DNA from: Gemmatimonas sp.
GTDB lineage: Bacteria > Gemmatimonadota > Gemmatimonadetes > Gemmatimonadales > Gemmatimonadaceae
Direction: 5' to 3'
Assembly (NCBI GenBank): GCA_011390885.1
Contig: JAABRO010000001.1
Coordinates: 1-64,000 of the forward strand
Length of the DNA stretch: 64,000 bases
In this document: in pieces, positions 7,207 to 15,412 of the stretch
How the letters are laid out: every line of letters begins with the position of its first letter
How positions within the stretch are numbered: the first letter of the stretch is position 1
The notes under the pieces: generated by a model
Databases searched by the model: none
What the model saw: only the letters and a program-made list of their open reading frames with translations
What the model was told of the DNA's origin: nothing
Made by a program: the position numbers and the translations under genes

Positions 7207-8642
7207 CCACACCGCCCGCCGGGACTCCGCCGGTCCCGCCTGACGCGTTCGGCCCGTCGGCGCCGATCCGGGTGCTGATCGCCGAGGACGAAGCGCATCT
7301 CGGCACCATTCTCGAGCAGTTCCTGGTGGCGCGCGGCTTCCGCGTGACGACCGTGCGCGACGGCATGCGCGCGCTCGACCTGATGCGGCTCGAGCAGTTC
7401 GACGTCGCACTGCTCGACATCGTGATGCCGGGGCTCGATGGCCTCGACGTGCTGCGGCAGGTGCGTGAGGATCCGTTCCCGCCCGAGGTCATCATCATCA
7501 CGGGGAACGCCACGATCGAGACGGCCATCGCCGCGCTCAAGCTCGGCGCCTACGACTTCCTCTCCAAGCCGTATCGCATGGCGGAGATCGAGGCGCTGGT
7601 GCGGCGTGCATGGGAGAAGCGCGTGCTCACGCGCGACAACGCGCGACTGCAGACCCTGCAGTCGCGGGCCGCCAACGCGGCGCGAGGCGGTGCCGCCCCC
7701 ACCTTCGTCACGCAGTACGCCCCGTTGCTCGCGGTGCTGTCGCTGATCGAGCGCGTGGCCCCGAGCAGCTCACCGGTGTTGATCACGGGCGAATCCGGCA
7801 CGGGCAAGGATCTCGTGGCGCGGCTGCTGCATCACTGGTCGGGGCGGTCGCACGCGCCGTTCGTGGACCTCAATTGCGCGGCGCTCGCCGAGCAGGGGCT
7901 CGAGACGGAGCTGTTCGGCGTGGAGCGCGGTGCCTTTCCCGGCGCGGAGCGGCGCATCATCGGCCTGCTCGAACTGGCGACCGGGGGCACGCTCTACCTC
8001 GACAACGTGGCCGACCTCGACCTGCGCCTCCAGGCGAAGTTGCTGCGCGCGCTCGAGACGGGGAGCTTCTATCGCGTCGGGGGCACGCAGAAGGTGGACG
8101 TGGACGTGCGCATCATCGCCTCGAGCACGCGCGACCTCGGGCGCATGGTGGCCGCCGGCGACTTCCGCGACGACTTCCTGCATCGCATCAACACGATGCG
8201 CATTCAGCTGCCGTCGCTGCGCGAGCGCATCACCGATGTGCCGCTGCTCGCCGAGCATTTCCTCGGCATTCTCGGTGGGCCCACGCCGCCGCGGCTCTCG
8301 GGCGAAGCGGTGGCCGTGCTCGAGCGGTACCGCTGGCCCGGCAACGTGCGGGAGCTGCGCAACGTCATCGAGCGCGCCGCGCTGCTCTCCTCCAACGGCG
8401 TCATCGAAGCGCGCGACCTGCCGCTCGGCGTGGACATCGGCGCGGCCGCGCGCGCGACACCGGCGCAGGTCATGACGCTCGCCGAGCTCGAGCGCCGTCA
8501 CATCGAGTCGGTGCTGCAGCGCACCGGCTGGCATCAGGGGCGCGCATCGGAGATCCTCGGCATCTCCCCCAAGACGCTGTATCGCAAGATCCGGGAGTTC
8601 GGCTTCAAGCGTCCGGAGCGGCCCGAGGGGGGCGCGGCATGA
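7203..8642 (+). CDS. NtrC-type response regulator with degenerate sigma-54 activation motifs
   Basis: A 479-residue REC-AAA+-Fis protein. The receiver has acidic residues E28/D29, phospho-acceptor Asp72 and Lys122. The AAA+ domain has Walker A GESGTGKD (196-203), an arginine-finger region FRDDFLHRI, and WPGNVRELRN. The C-terminal Fis-type helix-turn-helix spans about 430-465. Two key elements deviate from the family. The sigma-54-contacting GAFTGA loop reads GAFPGA (243-248, DNA 7929-7946), and the Walker B acidic pair D-E reads D267-N268 (AAC at 8004-8006). In this family such changes usually abolish sigma-54 activation or ATPase coupling, so it may act through sigma-70. Overlaps both neighbours by ATGA, forming one operon with the kinase and the OmpR pair. 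Confidence 0.88.
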   Translation: MTTPPAGTPPVPPDAFGPSAPIRVLIAEDEAHLGTILEQFLVARGFRVTTVRDGMRALDLMRLEQFDVALLDIVMPGLDGLDVLRQVREDPFPPEVIIITGNATIETAIAALKLGAYDFLSKPYRMAEIEALVRRAWEKRVLTRDNARLQTLQSRAANAARGGAAPTFVTQYAPLLAVLSLIERVAPSSSPVLITGESGTGKDLVARLLHHWSGRSHAPFVDLNCAALAEQGLETELFGVERGAFPGAERRIIGLLELATGGTLYLDNVADLDLRLQAKLLRALETGSFYRVGGTQKVDVDVRIIASSTRDLGRMVAAGDFRDDFLHRINTMRIQLPSLRERITDVPLLAEHFLGILGGPTPPRLSGEAVAVLERYRWPGNVRELRNVIERAALLSSNGVIEARDLPLGVDIGAAARATPAQVMTLAELERRHIESVLQRTGWHQGRASEILGISPKTLYRKIREFGFKRPERPEGGAA

Positions 8643-9307
8643 AGATCCTGGTGATCGAGGATGATCCGACCGTCGGCGAGTTCGTCAAGCGCGGCCTCGA
8701 GGAGCAGCGCTGGCAGGTGGACCTCGTGGCCGACGGGCGTGAGGGCGAGGCGCTCGCCGTCTCGCAGCCATACGACCTCGTCGTGCTCGACATGCGGCTG
8801 CCCGGCAAGCACGGCCTCGACATTCTGCGCACGCTGCGGGCGCGCGGGTTCGAGCGCCCCGTGCTGGTGCTCACGGCGCAGGACGCGGTCGATGCGAAAG
8901 TCGAGACGCTGCGCGCCGGTGCCGACGACTATGTCACGAAGCCGTTCGCCTTCGAGGAGCTGCTGGCGCGCATCGAGGCGCTCTCGCGGCGGCCGCGCGC
9001 GCTCGTCTCGCCGGTGCTGCAGGTCGCGGACCTCGTGCTCGACCAGGCGACGCGCGAGGTGCAGCGCGGCGGCGTGGCGGTCGAGCTCACGCCCAAGGAG
9101 TTCGCCGTGCTCGAGTACCTCATGCGGCACGCCGGGCGCGTGATGTCCCGCACGCTGATCACGGAGTACGCGTGGGGCTACCACTTCGATCCGGGCACGA
9201 ACATCGTGGACGTGGTCATCAACCACCTGCGCAAGAAGCTCGATTCGGGGCACGACAAGAAGCTCATCACCACGGTGCGTGGCGTGGGCTACATGATCCG
9301 CGGCTGA
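8639..9307 (+). CDS. OmpR/PhoB-family response regulator
   Basis: A 222-residue regulator. The receiver (1-120) has acidic residues D8/D9, phospho-acceptor Asp51, Thr79 and Lys101. A winged-helix effector domain (about 125-222) includes LTPKEFAVLEYL and the RGVGYMI ending typical of OmpR proteins. The start ATG overlaps the stop of the preceding regulator, and the cognate kinase begins 13 bases after its stop. A candidate binding site for a regulator of this family, 11-bp-spaced TAA repeats, lies at 10846-10889 upstream of the TonB operon (inference). Confidence 0.92.
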   Translation: MKILVIEDDPTVGEFVKRGLEEQRWQVDLVADGREGEALAVSQPYDLVVLDMRLPGKHGLDILRTLRARGFERPVLVLTAQDAVDAKVETLRAGADDYVTKPFAFEELLARIEALSRRPRALVSPVLQVADLVLDQATREVQRGGVAVELTPKEFAVLEYLMRHAGRVMSRTLITEYAWGYHFDPGTNIVDVVINHLRKKLDSGHDKKLITTVRGVGYMIRG

Positions 9308-9320
9308 CGGGACGCTCGCC

Positions 9321-10805
9321 GTGGGCTCGATCCGCACCCGCATCACGATGGCCTTCGCCGGCGCGTTCATCGCGTCGCTCGTCGTGTTCGCGCTCGCGAT
9401 CCTCGTGGCGCGCCGCCAGACGGCCATGCGGGAGGTCGTGGATCGCGCGAAGGTCGAGGTGGAGCAGGTGCGGCGCATCGTGGAACGGCGCACGAGCCTG
9501 ACGGAGGAGCTGCGCATCGATCGGGATTCGATGATCGTGTCGGGCGTCGGCAACCCGCTCAAGCGTTTCCTCGAGATCTTCGACGACTACGTGGTGCTGC
9601 TCGATCCGAGCGACGTGGAGCTGTACGCCTCGGCGCGCCTCGCGTCGCTCTCGGTCGAGGACCGCGTCCGCCTCACGTCGGCGGCGCGGATGATGACCGA
9701 CACCTTGCGCACCGTCACGGTGGACCTGCGGGCGGATCGCGTCGTGCTCGCCATGCGGCGCATGGATGTGCAGGGGGCGTCGCGCATCCAGCGCGTCATC
9801 GTGGCCGTCTCCGCCCAGCCGGCGAGTCTTGCGCCCCGGGAGCTGGTCACCACCATGCTCTTCTTCGGGCCGATGCTGATTGCGCTGTCGGTGGCGTGGG
9901 CTCACCTCATTGCCGGGCGCGCGTTCCGTCCGCTCGACCGCATGGTGGACCAGGTCAAGGCCATCACCGACGGCCGCTCACTCCATCGCCGTCTTGCCAT
10001 CGGCTCGGCCGGCTCCGAGCTGCAGCGGCTGGCCGTGACGCTCAACGAGATGATCGAGCGGCTGGAGACCTCGTTCGGTGCGCTGCGGCGCTTCACCGCC
10101 GATGCGAGCCATGAACTCAAGACGCCGCTCGCCGTCCTGCGCGCGGACGTCGAGCGCGCCATGTCGCCGAGCACGCGGAAGGACGAGCGTGCCGTGGCCT
10201 TGGAGGAGGCGCTCCAGCAGGTGACGCGCATGGCGGAGCTGGTGAACTCGCTGCTCACGCTGGCGCGTGCGGATGAGGGGCGCCTCGAAGTCGTGCAGGA
10301 TCGGATCGCGCTCGACGACCTGGCGCGCGAGGTCGTGGAAACGGCGCGGCTGCTGGGGGAGGAATCGGGGGTGCAGATCGAGGCGCCGCAGATCGTGGCG
10401 GCGGAGGTGCGCGGCGACCTGATGCGTCTGCGCCAGCTGTACCTGAACCTCGTCACGAACGCGATCAAGTACACGCCACGCGGCGGCACGGTGACGATCT
10501 CGCTGGCGATCGTGGCCGCGGAGGCGCACTTCAGCGTGCGCGACACCGGCATCGGCATCGCGGCCGCCGACCTGCCGTACATCTTCGATCGGTTCTGGCG
10601 CGCGGATCGGTCGCGGTCGCGCGCCGCGGAGCGTGGCGGGTTCGGGCTGGGGCTGGCCATCTGCCAGTGGATCGCCCATGCGCACGGTGGCTCGTTGACG
10701 GTGCAGTCGCGGCTGGGACGCGGGAGCACGTTCACGGCGCAGATCCCGTTGGCGGTCGCTGAGGAGCGGGCGGAGGCGGAGGAGAGCGAGGTCGGCTCGG
10801 CCTGA
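9321..10805 (+). CDS. Membrane sensor histidine kinase (HAMP-HisKA-HATPase)
   Basis: A 494-residue kinase starting at GTG 9321. Transmembrane helices at about 8-31 and 176-198 flank a periplasmic sensor of roughly 145 residues without recognisable motifs. A HAMP linker (about 199-252) leads to HisKA with phospho-acceptor His264 in ASHELKTPLA. The HATPase domain contains NLVTNAIKYTP, DTGIGI and GFGLGLA. It is the expected partner of the OmpR-type regulator just upstream. The signal sensed is unknown. The following TonB operon makes envelope or nutrient sensing plausible (inference only). Confidence 0.9.
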   Translation: MGSIRTRITMAFAGAFIASLVVFALAILVARRQTAMREVVDRAKVEVEQVRRIVERRTSLTEELRIDRDSMIVSGVGNPLKRFLEIFDDYVVLLDPSDVELYASARLASLSVEDRVRLTSAARMMTDTLRTVTVDLRADRVVLAMRRMDVQGASRIQRVIVAVSAQPASLAPRELVTTMLFFGPMLIALSVAWAHLIAGRAFRPLDRMVDQVKAITDGRSLHRRLAIGSAGSELQRLAVTLNEMIERLETSFGALRRFTADASHELKTPLAVLRADVERAMSPSTRKDERAVALEEALQQVTRMAELVNSLLTLARADEGRLEVVQDRIALDDLAREVVETARLLGEESGVQIEAPQIVAAEVRGDLMRLRQLYLNLVTNAIKYTPRGGTVTISLAIVAAEAHFSVRDTGIGIAAADLPYIFDRFWRADRSRSRAAERGGFGLGLAICQWIAHAHGGSLTVQSRLGRGSTFTAQIPLAVAEERAEAEESEVGSA

Positions 10806-10845
10806 GCGTCGCCGTCGGCGAAGCGGCATGGATTCGTGACGGCAG

Positions 10846-10889
10846 GCAACGAATTGCTAACGCTGCGTTAATCGAATCCTAATGCACGC
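10846..10889 (+). promoter_or_regulatory. 11-bp-spaced direct repeats, candidate OmpR/PhoB-type operator
   Basis: Three repeats of YTAAYS begin at 10857 (CTAACG), 10868 (TTAATC) and 10879 (CTAATG), exactly 11 bp apart. A weaker fourth (GCAACG) begins at 10846. This tandem 11-bp spacing is how PhoB/OmpR-type dimers bind, and the array ends just before the -35 hexamer at 10894. The first two repeats also create the palindrome TAACGC-T-GCGTTA (10858-10870), so a symmetric-site repressor is an alternative. Confidence 0.5.
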
Positions 10890-10893
10890 GACA

Positions 10894-10921
10894 TTGCAGG
10901 CTCATGTCTCGGTCCTAGAAT
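10894..10921 (+). promoter_or_regulatory. Predicted promoter of the tonB-exbB-exbD-exbD operon
   Basis: TTGCAG (10894-10899) and TAGAAT (10916-10921) are separated by 16 bases. The -10 matches five of six consensus positions. The weak -35 is consistent with activation from the adjacent direct repeats. Predicted start is near 10928, giving a leader of about 50 nt. Confidence 0.5.
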
Positions 10922-10976
10922 CGGGGTGTGACGGCGGGAGGGGCCCGCCGCGCGAACCCTCTCGTGGATCGATGCG

Positions 10977-11687
10977 ATGTTCAATAACCTGCTCGAATCC
11001 GAGGCCAAGAAGACCAAGCGGGGCGGCAGCACGATCGTCTCCTTCCTTCTCCACTCTGCGGCTGTGGCGGGCATCGTCGTGGCGACGGCGAACGCCGGAC
11101 AGCAGCTGGTGGAGGACGAGCAGGAGAAGGTCGAGTACGTCGAAGTCCAGAAGGACGAGACGCCGCCCGAGCCTGAGCCCGAGCCGCCTCCGCCGGACGC
11201 CGTTGCGGCGCCGCCGATCGCCAAGGGCTTCCAGGTGCTGCAGGCCCCGGACATCATCCCGCTGGAGATCCCGGAGATCGACCTGTCCAAGAAGGTGACG
11301 GACGAGGCGGACTTCTCGGGACGAGGTGTGCGTGGCGGCATCGCGTCCGGTGTCGAGGGCGGAACGCCCCAGGTGCCGCAGGGCGACCAGCCGTACTTCG
11401 AGTTCCAGGTGGAGAAGCCGGCCGCAATGTCCGGCGCCGCCAACATGGTCTACCCCGAGATGCTGCGCTCCGCGCAGGTCGAGGGCACCGTGCTCGCGTC
11501 GTTCGTGGTGGACACCACCGGACGCGCCGAGATGAGCACCTTCAAGGTGCTTCGCTCCGACCATGAGCTCTTCACGAATGCCGTGAAGAATGCGCTCCCG
11601 CGCATTCGCTACCTGCCGGCCGAAGTCGGCGGGCGCAAGGTCAAGCAGCTGGTGCAGCAGCCGTTCGTGTTCAACCTGGCCCGCTGA
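10977..11687 (+). CDS. TonB-family energy transducer
   Basis: A 236-residue TonB-like protein. It has a cytoplasmic N-terminus, one transmembrane helix (about 19-38), a Pro/Glu-rich periplasmic spacer (PPEPEPEPPPP near 63-73) and a C-terminal TonB domain starting at the VYPEMLRSAQVEGTVL region. TonB couples the inner-membrane proton motive force, via ExbB/ExbD, to outer-membrane receptors or transport steps. The C-terminal YPEML-type motif and the VDTTGRAEM loop are typical. It heads an operon with exbB and two exbD genes. The N-terminus (about 18 residues before the helix) is longer than in E. coli TonB. No receptor gene is in the window, so the transported substrate is unknown. Confidence 0.88.
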   Translation: MFNNLLESEAKKTKRGGSTIVSFLLHSAAVAGIVVATANAGQQLVEDEQEKVEYVEVQKDETPPEPEPEPPPPDAVAAPPIAKGFQVLQAPDIIPLEIPEIDLSKKVTDEADFSGRGVRGGIASGVEGGTPQVPQGDQPYFEFQVEKPAAMSGAANMVYPEMLRSAQVEGTVLASFVVDTTGRAEMSTFKVLRSDHELFTNAVKNALPRIRYLPAEVGGRKVKQLVQQPFVFNLAR

Positions 11688-11725
11688 GCGCGGCCGCTCT
11701 CTACACTCTCCCGGAGATTTGACAC

Positions 11726-12457
11726 ATGCAGATGGACATGATGGACCTGTGGCACGAGATGGGCTGGTTTGCGAAGGGCATCGTTTACACGCTCTTCATC
11801 ATGTCGGCCTACGCCACGACGATCCTGCTCCAGAAGTGGTGGGCCATGCGCAAGGCGCAGGCCGAGACGAAGCGGTTTGCTCCGGAGTTCTCGCAGTTCC
11901 TCGAGGAGGACAACCTCACCGAGGCGATCAACCTCGCCGAGTCGTACAAGAAGTCGCATGTCGCCCGCGTCCTTGGCGGCGCGCTCGCCGAAGTGCGCCC
12001 GCTCATCCAGGATGGCTCGGTGACGGTGGCCGACATCAACTCGGCCGAGCGCGCGATCGAGCGTGAGATGCTGATGACGGTGGTCGAGCTCAAGCGCGGC
12101 ACGGGCGTGCTCGCGACGGTGGGTGCCACGGCGCCGTTCGTGGGCCTCGTGGGCACGACGATGGGTATCGTGAACTCGTTCTCCGCCATGCAGTCGTCGG
12201 GCTCGGGCGGCATCAGCGCCATCGCCGGCGGTGTCGCCGAGGCGCTCATCACGACGGCCATCGGTATCGGCGTCGCCATTCCCGCGGTGTGGTCGTACAA
12301 CTTCTTCCAGACGAAGATCGACAACCTCACGGCCGAGATGACGTACACGTCGAAGGAAATGATCGACTACCTCATCAAGGGCGTGTCGGGCGAGTTCGGC
12401 CGGTCGCGCTTCACCCGCGAGTTCAACACCGCGGGCCAGACCCCGATGTCCAAGTAA
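11726..12457 (+). CDS. exbB: ExbB/TolQ/MotA-family proton channel subunit
   Basis: A 243-residue membrane protein with a first helix near 20-40 and the characteristic paired helices at about 135-160 and 170-200. The conserved stretch VGATAPFVGLVGTTMGI is present. ExbB pentamers with an ExbD dimer form the proton-driven motor that energises TonB. A CCGGAG ribosome binding site precedes the ATG. Following directly on tonB and preceding two exbD genes, it is more likely ExbB than TolQ, although no TolA/TolB/Pal genes are present to test this. Confidence 0.9.
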   Translation: MQMDMMDLWHEMGWFAKGIVYTLFIMSAYATTILLQKWWAMRKAQAETKRFAPEFSQFLEEDNLTEAINLAESYKKSHVARVLGGALAEVRPLIQDGSVTVADINSAERAIEREMLMTVVELKRGTGVLATVGATAPFVGLVGTTMGIVNSFSAMQSSGSGGISAIAGGVAEALITTAIGIGVAIPAVWSYNFFQTKIDNLTAEMTYTSKEMIDYLIKGVSGEFGRSRFTREFNTAGQTPMSK

Positions 12458-12536
12458 GCCGTCCATACCCTGACCGGCGGCGTGGCGCGCTCACACGCGA
12501 GCAACCGCCACGCCGTCAATCAATCGGAGAATCACC

Positions 12537-13001
12537 ATGGGTATGAGTGTCAGTGGGAACGGGGTCAATTCGAATCCGAACGTGACCCCGATGATCGACG
12601 TGATGCTGGTGCTGCTGATCATCTTCATGATCACGATTCCGCAGATCAACGCCGGCTTCACGGCCACGCCGCCGTCGGGCCAGAACCTCAAGCCGCATCC
12701 TGAAGAGGACACGGATCAGGTGCTGGGCATCGACGCCGAGGGCAACTACTGGTTCAACAAGGCGCTCATCCGCCAGGAAGACCTCGAGACGCTCACGGCG
12801 AACACCTTCGCCAACCGTGACGAGAGCATCCTGTATGTGAAGGCCCACAAGGACCTGTCGTATGACAAGGTGCTGAAGGCGCTCGACATCGTCGCCAAGG
12901 GCGGCGTCTCGGTCGCGGCGCTCATCACCGAGCAGACGCCGGGCACGGAGTCGCTGGTCGAGAGCGATCGACTCTTCCAGAACAGCGGCGGGGGGAACTG
13001 A
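12537..13001 (+). CDS. exbD: ExbD/TolR-family biopolymer transport protein (first copy)
   Basis: A 154-residue protein with the family N-terminus NVTPMIDVMLVLLIIFM. The essential transmembrane aspartate is Asp21, followed by a periplasmic ExbD domain with YVKAHKDLSYDKVLKALD. It works with ExbB as the proton-conducting element. Two base pairs separate it from a second exbD, which has a different periplasmic domain, suggesting a heterodimeric ExbD pair rather than redundancy. The ATG at 12537 lies shortly after GGAGAATCACC; a second in-frame ATG at codon 3 is possible. Confidence 0.92.
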   Translation: MGMSVSGNGVNSNPNVTPMIDVMLVLLIIFMITIPQINAGFTATPPSGQNLKPHPEEDTDQVLGIDAEGNYWFNKALIRQEDLETLTANTFANRDESILYVKAHKDLSYDKVLKALDIVAKGGVSVAALITEQTPGTESLVESDRLFQNSGGGN

Positions 13002-13003
13002 CC

Positions 13004-13420
13004 ATGGGCATGAGTGCAGGTGGGGAAGGCGGCGGTCACTCCAATGAAATCAACGTGACCCCGATGATCGACGTGCTGCTCGTGCTGCTGATCATCTTCA
13101 TGATGATCATCCCCATGAGCCGCAAGGCGATCGACACGCAGCTCCCCGATCCGAACCCGGCAGTCGCGACCGCCAACAGCGCGAACGACCAGATCGTGCT
13201 CTCGGTGCTTCCCGATGGTCTCTTCAAGATCAATCAGGACGAGGTCTCGCGCGAAGGGCTGTTCAACAAGCTCCGCTCCGTATACGATCCCCGTCCCGAC
13301 AAGATCATCTTCGTCAAGGGCGACTCCACGGTCTCCTATGGCGACGTGGTCTTCGCGATGGACCAGGCGCGCGGTGCTGGCGTGAAGGTCATCGGCATCA
13401 CCCCCGCGCCCAAGGAATAA
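13004..13420 (+). CDS. exbD: ExbD/TolR-family biopolymer transport protein (second copy)
   Basis: A 138-residue ExbD paralogue beginning two bases after the first copy. The membrane aspartate is Asp23 within NVTPMIDVLLVLLIIFM, and the periplasmic domain contains IIFVKGDSTVSYGDVV. It shares the N-terminal motif with the first copy but differs in the periplasmic half. Tandem exbD genes are known in several phyla with TonB systems. It is the last gene before a double hairpin (13438-13506), likely the operon end, although a second TonB gene follows 135 bases later. Confidence 0.92.
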   Translation: MGMSAGGEGGGHSNEINVTPMIDVLLVLLIIFMMIIPMSRKAIDTQLPDPNPAVATANSANDQIVLSVLPDGLFKINQDEVSREGLFNKLRSVYDPRPDKIIFVKGDSTVSYGDVVFAMDQARGAGVKVIGITPAPKE

Positions 13421-13437
13421 GGGCGCTGGCACCCGGT

Positions 13438-13506
13438 GTCCGGCTCCTGCCGGACGTTGCGGGGTACTACGGCGGACGAACCCAACGGGCTCGTCCGCCG
13501 TACTAC
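13438..13506 (+). terminator. Tandem hairpins after exbD
   Basis: A first hairpin pairs GTCCGGC (13438-13444) with GCCGGAC (13449-13455). A second pairs TACGGCGGACGA (13468-13479) with TCGTCCGCCGTA (13491-13502) across an 11-base loop, extendable past one mismatch to 13464 and 13506. Neither is followed by a T-tract. They probably attenuate or terminate the tonB-exbBDD transcript and may protect its 3' end. Confidence 0.55.
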
Positions 13507-13555
13507 GTTGCATGGCTCGTCATTCGCGAGCTTCCTGCTCACTCACCATCAGCCC

Positions 13556-14449
13556 ATGACCGTCGTTCCTCCCGATCCGGATCACGAGGCCATCCTGGCT
13601 GGCGCGGCGTCGGACGCCACCGCCGACGGGTCCGCCGCGGAGCGCCCCCGGTACCGGCCACCCATCGGCATTCCGGTGCAAAAGCAGCGCGGCGTGCTCG
13701 GGGCGGTCGTGGCCGTCCTGCTGCACGTGCTCGTCGTGCTGCTGCTCATCTTCCCCTTCCTCGGCGGGGACGTGGTGGCCGAGATGCTGGGGGCGGGCGG
13801 ACCCGGACCTGCCGGCGGCGGCGGCGGAGGTCGCGGCGGTTCCGGCGGCGGTCGCGTCGTGAACGAACGGATCACCTACGTCGTGCCGCCGCCTCCGCCG
13901 CCCACCGAGGAGTCGAAGTTCATCCAGCCGCCCGAGGTCAAGCCACCGGAGGTCAAGCCGCCCGAGGTGACCCCCCCGGAGCCGGTGCCGCCGCCCACGC
14001 CGCAGGCGGTCGAGGCGCCCGCGACCAGCGGCCCACCCTCCGACGTCGCCTCCGTCACCCCAGGCGCGGGGGGCGGATCGGGCAACGATGGAAGCGGTGG
14101 CTCCGGCTCCGGGTCGGGCGGGGGGATCGGATCGGGGATCGGTACCGGTCGCGGCAGCGGCGTCGGGGCCGGCACGGGCGGCGGGGCCGGCACCATCTTT
14201 CCGCCCACGCCATCCGAGCTGTTCATTCCGCCCGTGCCGGTGCCCAGCCGGGTGAAGGGCAAGACGATCACGATCGTCTTTGATGTCGATTCCACCGGCA
14301 AGGTGATCGACTTCGAGCTCACGCCCACCCGCGATGCGGACTACAACCGCAAGCTGCGCCAGATCCTCGGTGCCACGCGATTCCGCCCGGCCACCGACGG
14401 CACCGGCCGGCCGGTCCGCGCGAAGTACAACCTCGACTATACCTTCTGA
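13556..14449 (+). CDS. Second TonB-family protein with Gly/Ser- and Pro-rich spacer
   Basis: A 297-residue protein with a basic/Pro-rich N-terminus and one transmembrane helix (about 47-69). A low-complexity periplasmic spacer follows: Gly-rich 79-99, PPEVK repeats near 125-140, then a Gly/Ser-rich tract. A C-terminal TonB-like domain contains ITIVFDVDSTGKVIDFEL and ATRFRPAT. The spacer should be long and flexible, as needed to span the periplasm. The ATG at 13556 was chosen because the upstream in-frame ATG at 13436 reads through the hairpins. It presumably uses the same ExbB/ExbD motor. No receptor partner is adjacent. Confidence 0.8.
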   Translation: MTVVPPDPDHEAILAGAASDATADGSAAERPRYRPPIGIPVQKQRGVLGAVVAVLLHVLVVLLLIFPFLGGDVVAEMLGAGGPGPAGGGGGGRGGSGGGRVVNERITYVVPPPPPPTEESKFIQPPEVKPPEVKPPEVTPPEPVPPPTPQAVEAPATSGPPSDVASVTPGAGGGSGNDGSGGSGSGSGGGIGSGIGTGRGSGVGAGTGGGAGTIFPPTPSELFIPPVPVPSRVKGKTITIVFDVDSTGKVIDFELTPTRDADYNRKLRQILGATRFRPATDGTGRPVRAKYNLDYTF

Positions 14450-14461
14450 GGTCGCTCGGCC

Positions 14462-15412
14462 TCAGCCGTCCACGCCGAGCAGTCGACGCGCCCGTCGCAC
14501 CGCGCCGCGCGCCGCATCCACGTCGTCGGTGCGCATCGCCGCTCCTGGCACGGCGGTCTTGAGCCGCTGTTCGATGCGCTTGCGCATGAGCGACCCGCGC
14601 GAGAGCATACCACCCGCACACGCCACGGGCACCGCCGCGCGTTCGTCGGTGAAACAGCGACGCGCCAACGTGCGCACGTGCAGCACCAGCTCCTCCACCG
14701 CGAGACTGACGAGTGCGTTCGCGCGGAGATCACCCTGCGAGGCGACCTGCAGCACGGTCGGGGCGAGGGCCGCGAAGTCGGCCGGCGTGGCGTCCGCCGC
14801 CCACGGAATGAGCGCCTCGAGCGATTCGGCCTCGAGGGTGGTCAGGATCGCGCCGACCAGCGCCGTCTCCGGCTCGCGGCCGTCGTGCGCCGCCGTGATC
14901 ACGCTCATGGCGCGCCGGCCGATCCAGGCACCGCTGCCTTCGTCGCCCATGACCGGTCCCCACCCGCCGCACCGCTCCAGCCGTCCGTCGGGTGCCCGCG
15001 AGAACGCCACCGAGCCGGTCCCGGACACGAGCAGCACGCCGGCGGCGTCACCGAACGCGTCGTCGAGCGCGATTTCGGCGTCCGACACCACGTTCACGTC
15101 GTCCGCGAGGCGGGAGGAGGCCAGTGCATGCCAGAGCGCCTGGGCCGCGCGCTCCTGCCCGCCGCCCGCCACGCCCACCACGCACGCCGATGGCCGCGAC
15201 TCGGCGCGCTCGATGCTCGCGAGCGCCTCGTGCACCAGCGCCCCGATGATCTCGGCCGACGCGCGTTCGTCACCGGGCCGTAGCGCCGTGGCCGGCCCTT
15301 CGACGCGCGCGAGCGTGCGCCCGTCGAGATCCGCGAGAAGGACGCGGGTCTTGGTGCCCCCGCCGTCGACACCGACGACGAGCGGCATGGGATCGAGCGG
15401 ACCGGCACTCAT
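14462..15412 (-). CDS. BadF/BadG-type sugar kinase, likely N-acetylglucosamine/N-acetylmuramic acid kinase
   Basis: A 316-residue ASKHA-fold kinase with phosphate-1 motif DGGGTKT (16-22), a second motif around LLVSGTGSVAF, and GDEGSGAWIGRRA. The last is typical of the BadF/BcrA ATPase family that includes N-acetylglucosamine kinase and MurK. MurK-type enzymes phosphorylate MurNAc and GlcNAc released from peptidoglycan. The start at 15412 overlaps the upstream symporter stop (ATGA), so the two are translationally coupled: import then phosphorylation. A longer frame begins at 15571 but lies wholly inside the symporter gene. With NagZ and NamZ homologues nearby, amino-sugar salvage is the best assignment, by inference. 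MurQ is not in the window. Confidence 0.78.
   Translation of the reverse strand: MSAGPLDPMPLVVGVDGGGTKTRVLLADLDGRTLARVEGPATALRPGDERASAEIIGALVHEALASIERAESRPSACVVGVAGGGQERAAQALWHALASSRLADDVNVVSDAEIALDDAFGDAAGVLLVSGTGSVAFSRAPDGRLERCGGWGPVMGDEGSGAWIGRRAMSVITAAHDGREPETALVGAILTTLEAESLEALIPWAADATPADFAALAPTVLQVASQGDLRANALVSLAVEELVLHVRTLARRCFTDERAAVPVACAGGMLSRGSLMRKRIEQRLKTAVPGAAMRTDDVDAARGAVRRARRLLGVDG

Noticed and set aside
12537-13420. TolR of a Tol-Pal system
   Set aside because: Neighbours are TonB-family genes and no TolA, TolB or Pal is present, so ExbD is the better name.
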